Origin: Phytophthora quininea
Taxonomy: Eukaryota > Oomycota > Peronosporomycetes > Peronosporales > Peronosporaceae
DNA length: 64,000 bases
NCBI GenBank assembly: GCA_011947345.1
Contig: JAAVTG010000229.1
Location: 1-64,000 of the forward strand
Direction: 5' to 3'
Part shown: one piece after another, positions 63,931-64,000 of the stretch
Position numbering within the stretch: position 1 is the first letter of the stretch
Layout of the letters: each line of letters starts with the position of its first letter
Position numbers and translations under genes: made by a program
Notes under the pieces: generated by a model
What the model was told of the DNA's origin: nothing
The model's database searches: none
The model's input: only the letters and a program-made list of their open reading frames with translations

Positions 63931-64000
63931 ATATTCAGTCGAAAGACAACCAGTTTGTATGAAAGAATTACTACCTTTTCAAGTACTCCTCCAGACTAGG

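Overview
The window looks like a nuclear segment of an oomycete of the Phytophthora/Peronosporales type. The evidence is secreted proteins with RXLR and dEER motifs and tandem helical repeats, short introns (54-63 nt), the oomycete initiator promoter element (consensus GCTCATTYYNCAWTTT) 9-62 nt upstream of many start codons, GH6 glycosidases with Ser/Thr-rich tails, genes resembling the Phytophthora M96 mating-specific family, and LINE and LTR relics. The species cannot be named from the sequence alone.

Layout. 0-8.4 kb: the 5' part of a heat-shock-factor gene (minus), a decayed inverted repeat, a PLP-dependent oxoamine synthase of the BioF/KBL type with one intron, a membrane-anchored ankyrin protein, an unidentified coiled-coil gene, a dead HAD hydrolase and the first of 13 zinc-independent quinone oxidoreductase (QOR, MDR superfamily) loci. 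8.4-21.3 kb: an effector region. It holds three relics of one repeat-type RXLR effector, two divergent M96-like genes, two further effector relics each split by a 5'-truncated LINE with a 16-nt target-site duplication, and a short RXLR effector. One effector plus M96 pair is mirrored around about 14.12 kb as an old inverted duplication. 21.8-27.2 kb: a tandem array of five QOR copies, two of them clearly dead. 27.4-30.2 kb: mitochondrial ribosomal protein mL46 and a PX-domain protein. 32.7-56.9 kb: six GH6 cellobiohydrolase-like genes interleaved with seven QOR genes and a mucin-like membrane protein. Two of these QOR genes form an inverted pair sharing an 892-bp block that looks identical and has abrupt edges. 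57-64 kb: transposon-rich DNA with a solo LTR, a field of short AACTCGG-type repeats, a SET-domain reading frame, an unidentified reading frame and a Myb/SANT-like coiled-coil gene.

How the genes work together (inference): the GH6 enzymes would act outside the cell on cellulose, either plant or the oomycete's own wall. The QORs are soluble NADPH-dependent reductases that could detoxify or cycle quinones and enals. The RXLR proteins are host-translocated effectors. GH6, QOR and one M96-like gene share the same initiator type, but the Inr is common to oomycete genes, so this alone does not show co-regulation.

Caution: about 19 reading frames are broken by the loss of a single base, usually in a homopolymer, and the lengths become exact codon multiples when one base per lesion is added back. 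This looks more like consensus error than gene death. Loci with lost start codons, several stops, large deletions or insertions are treated as true pseudogenes.
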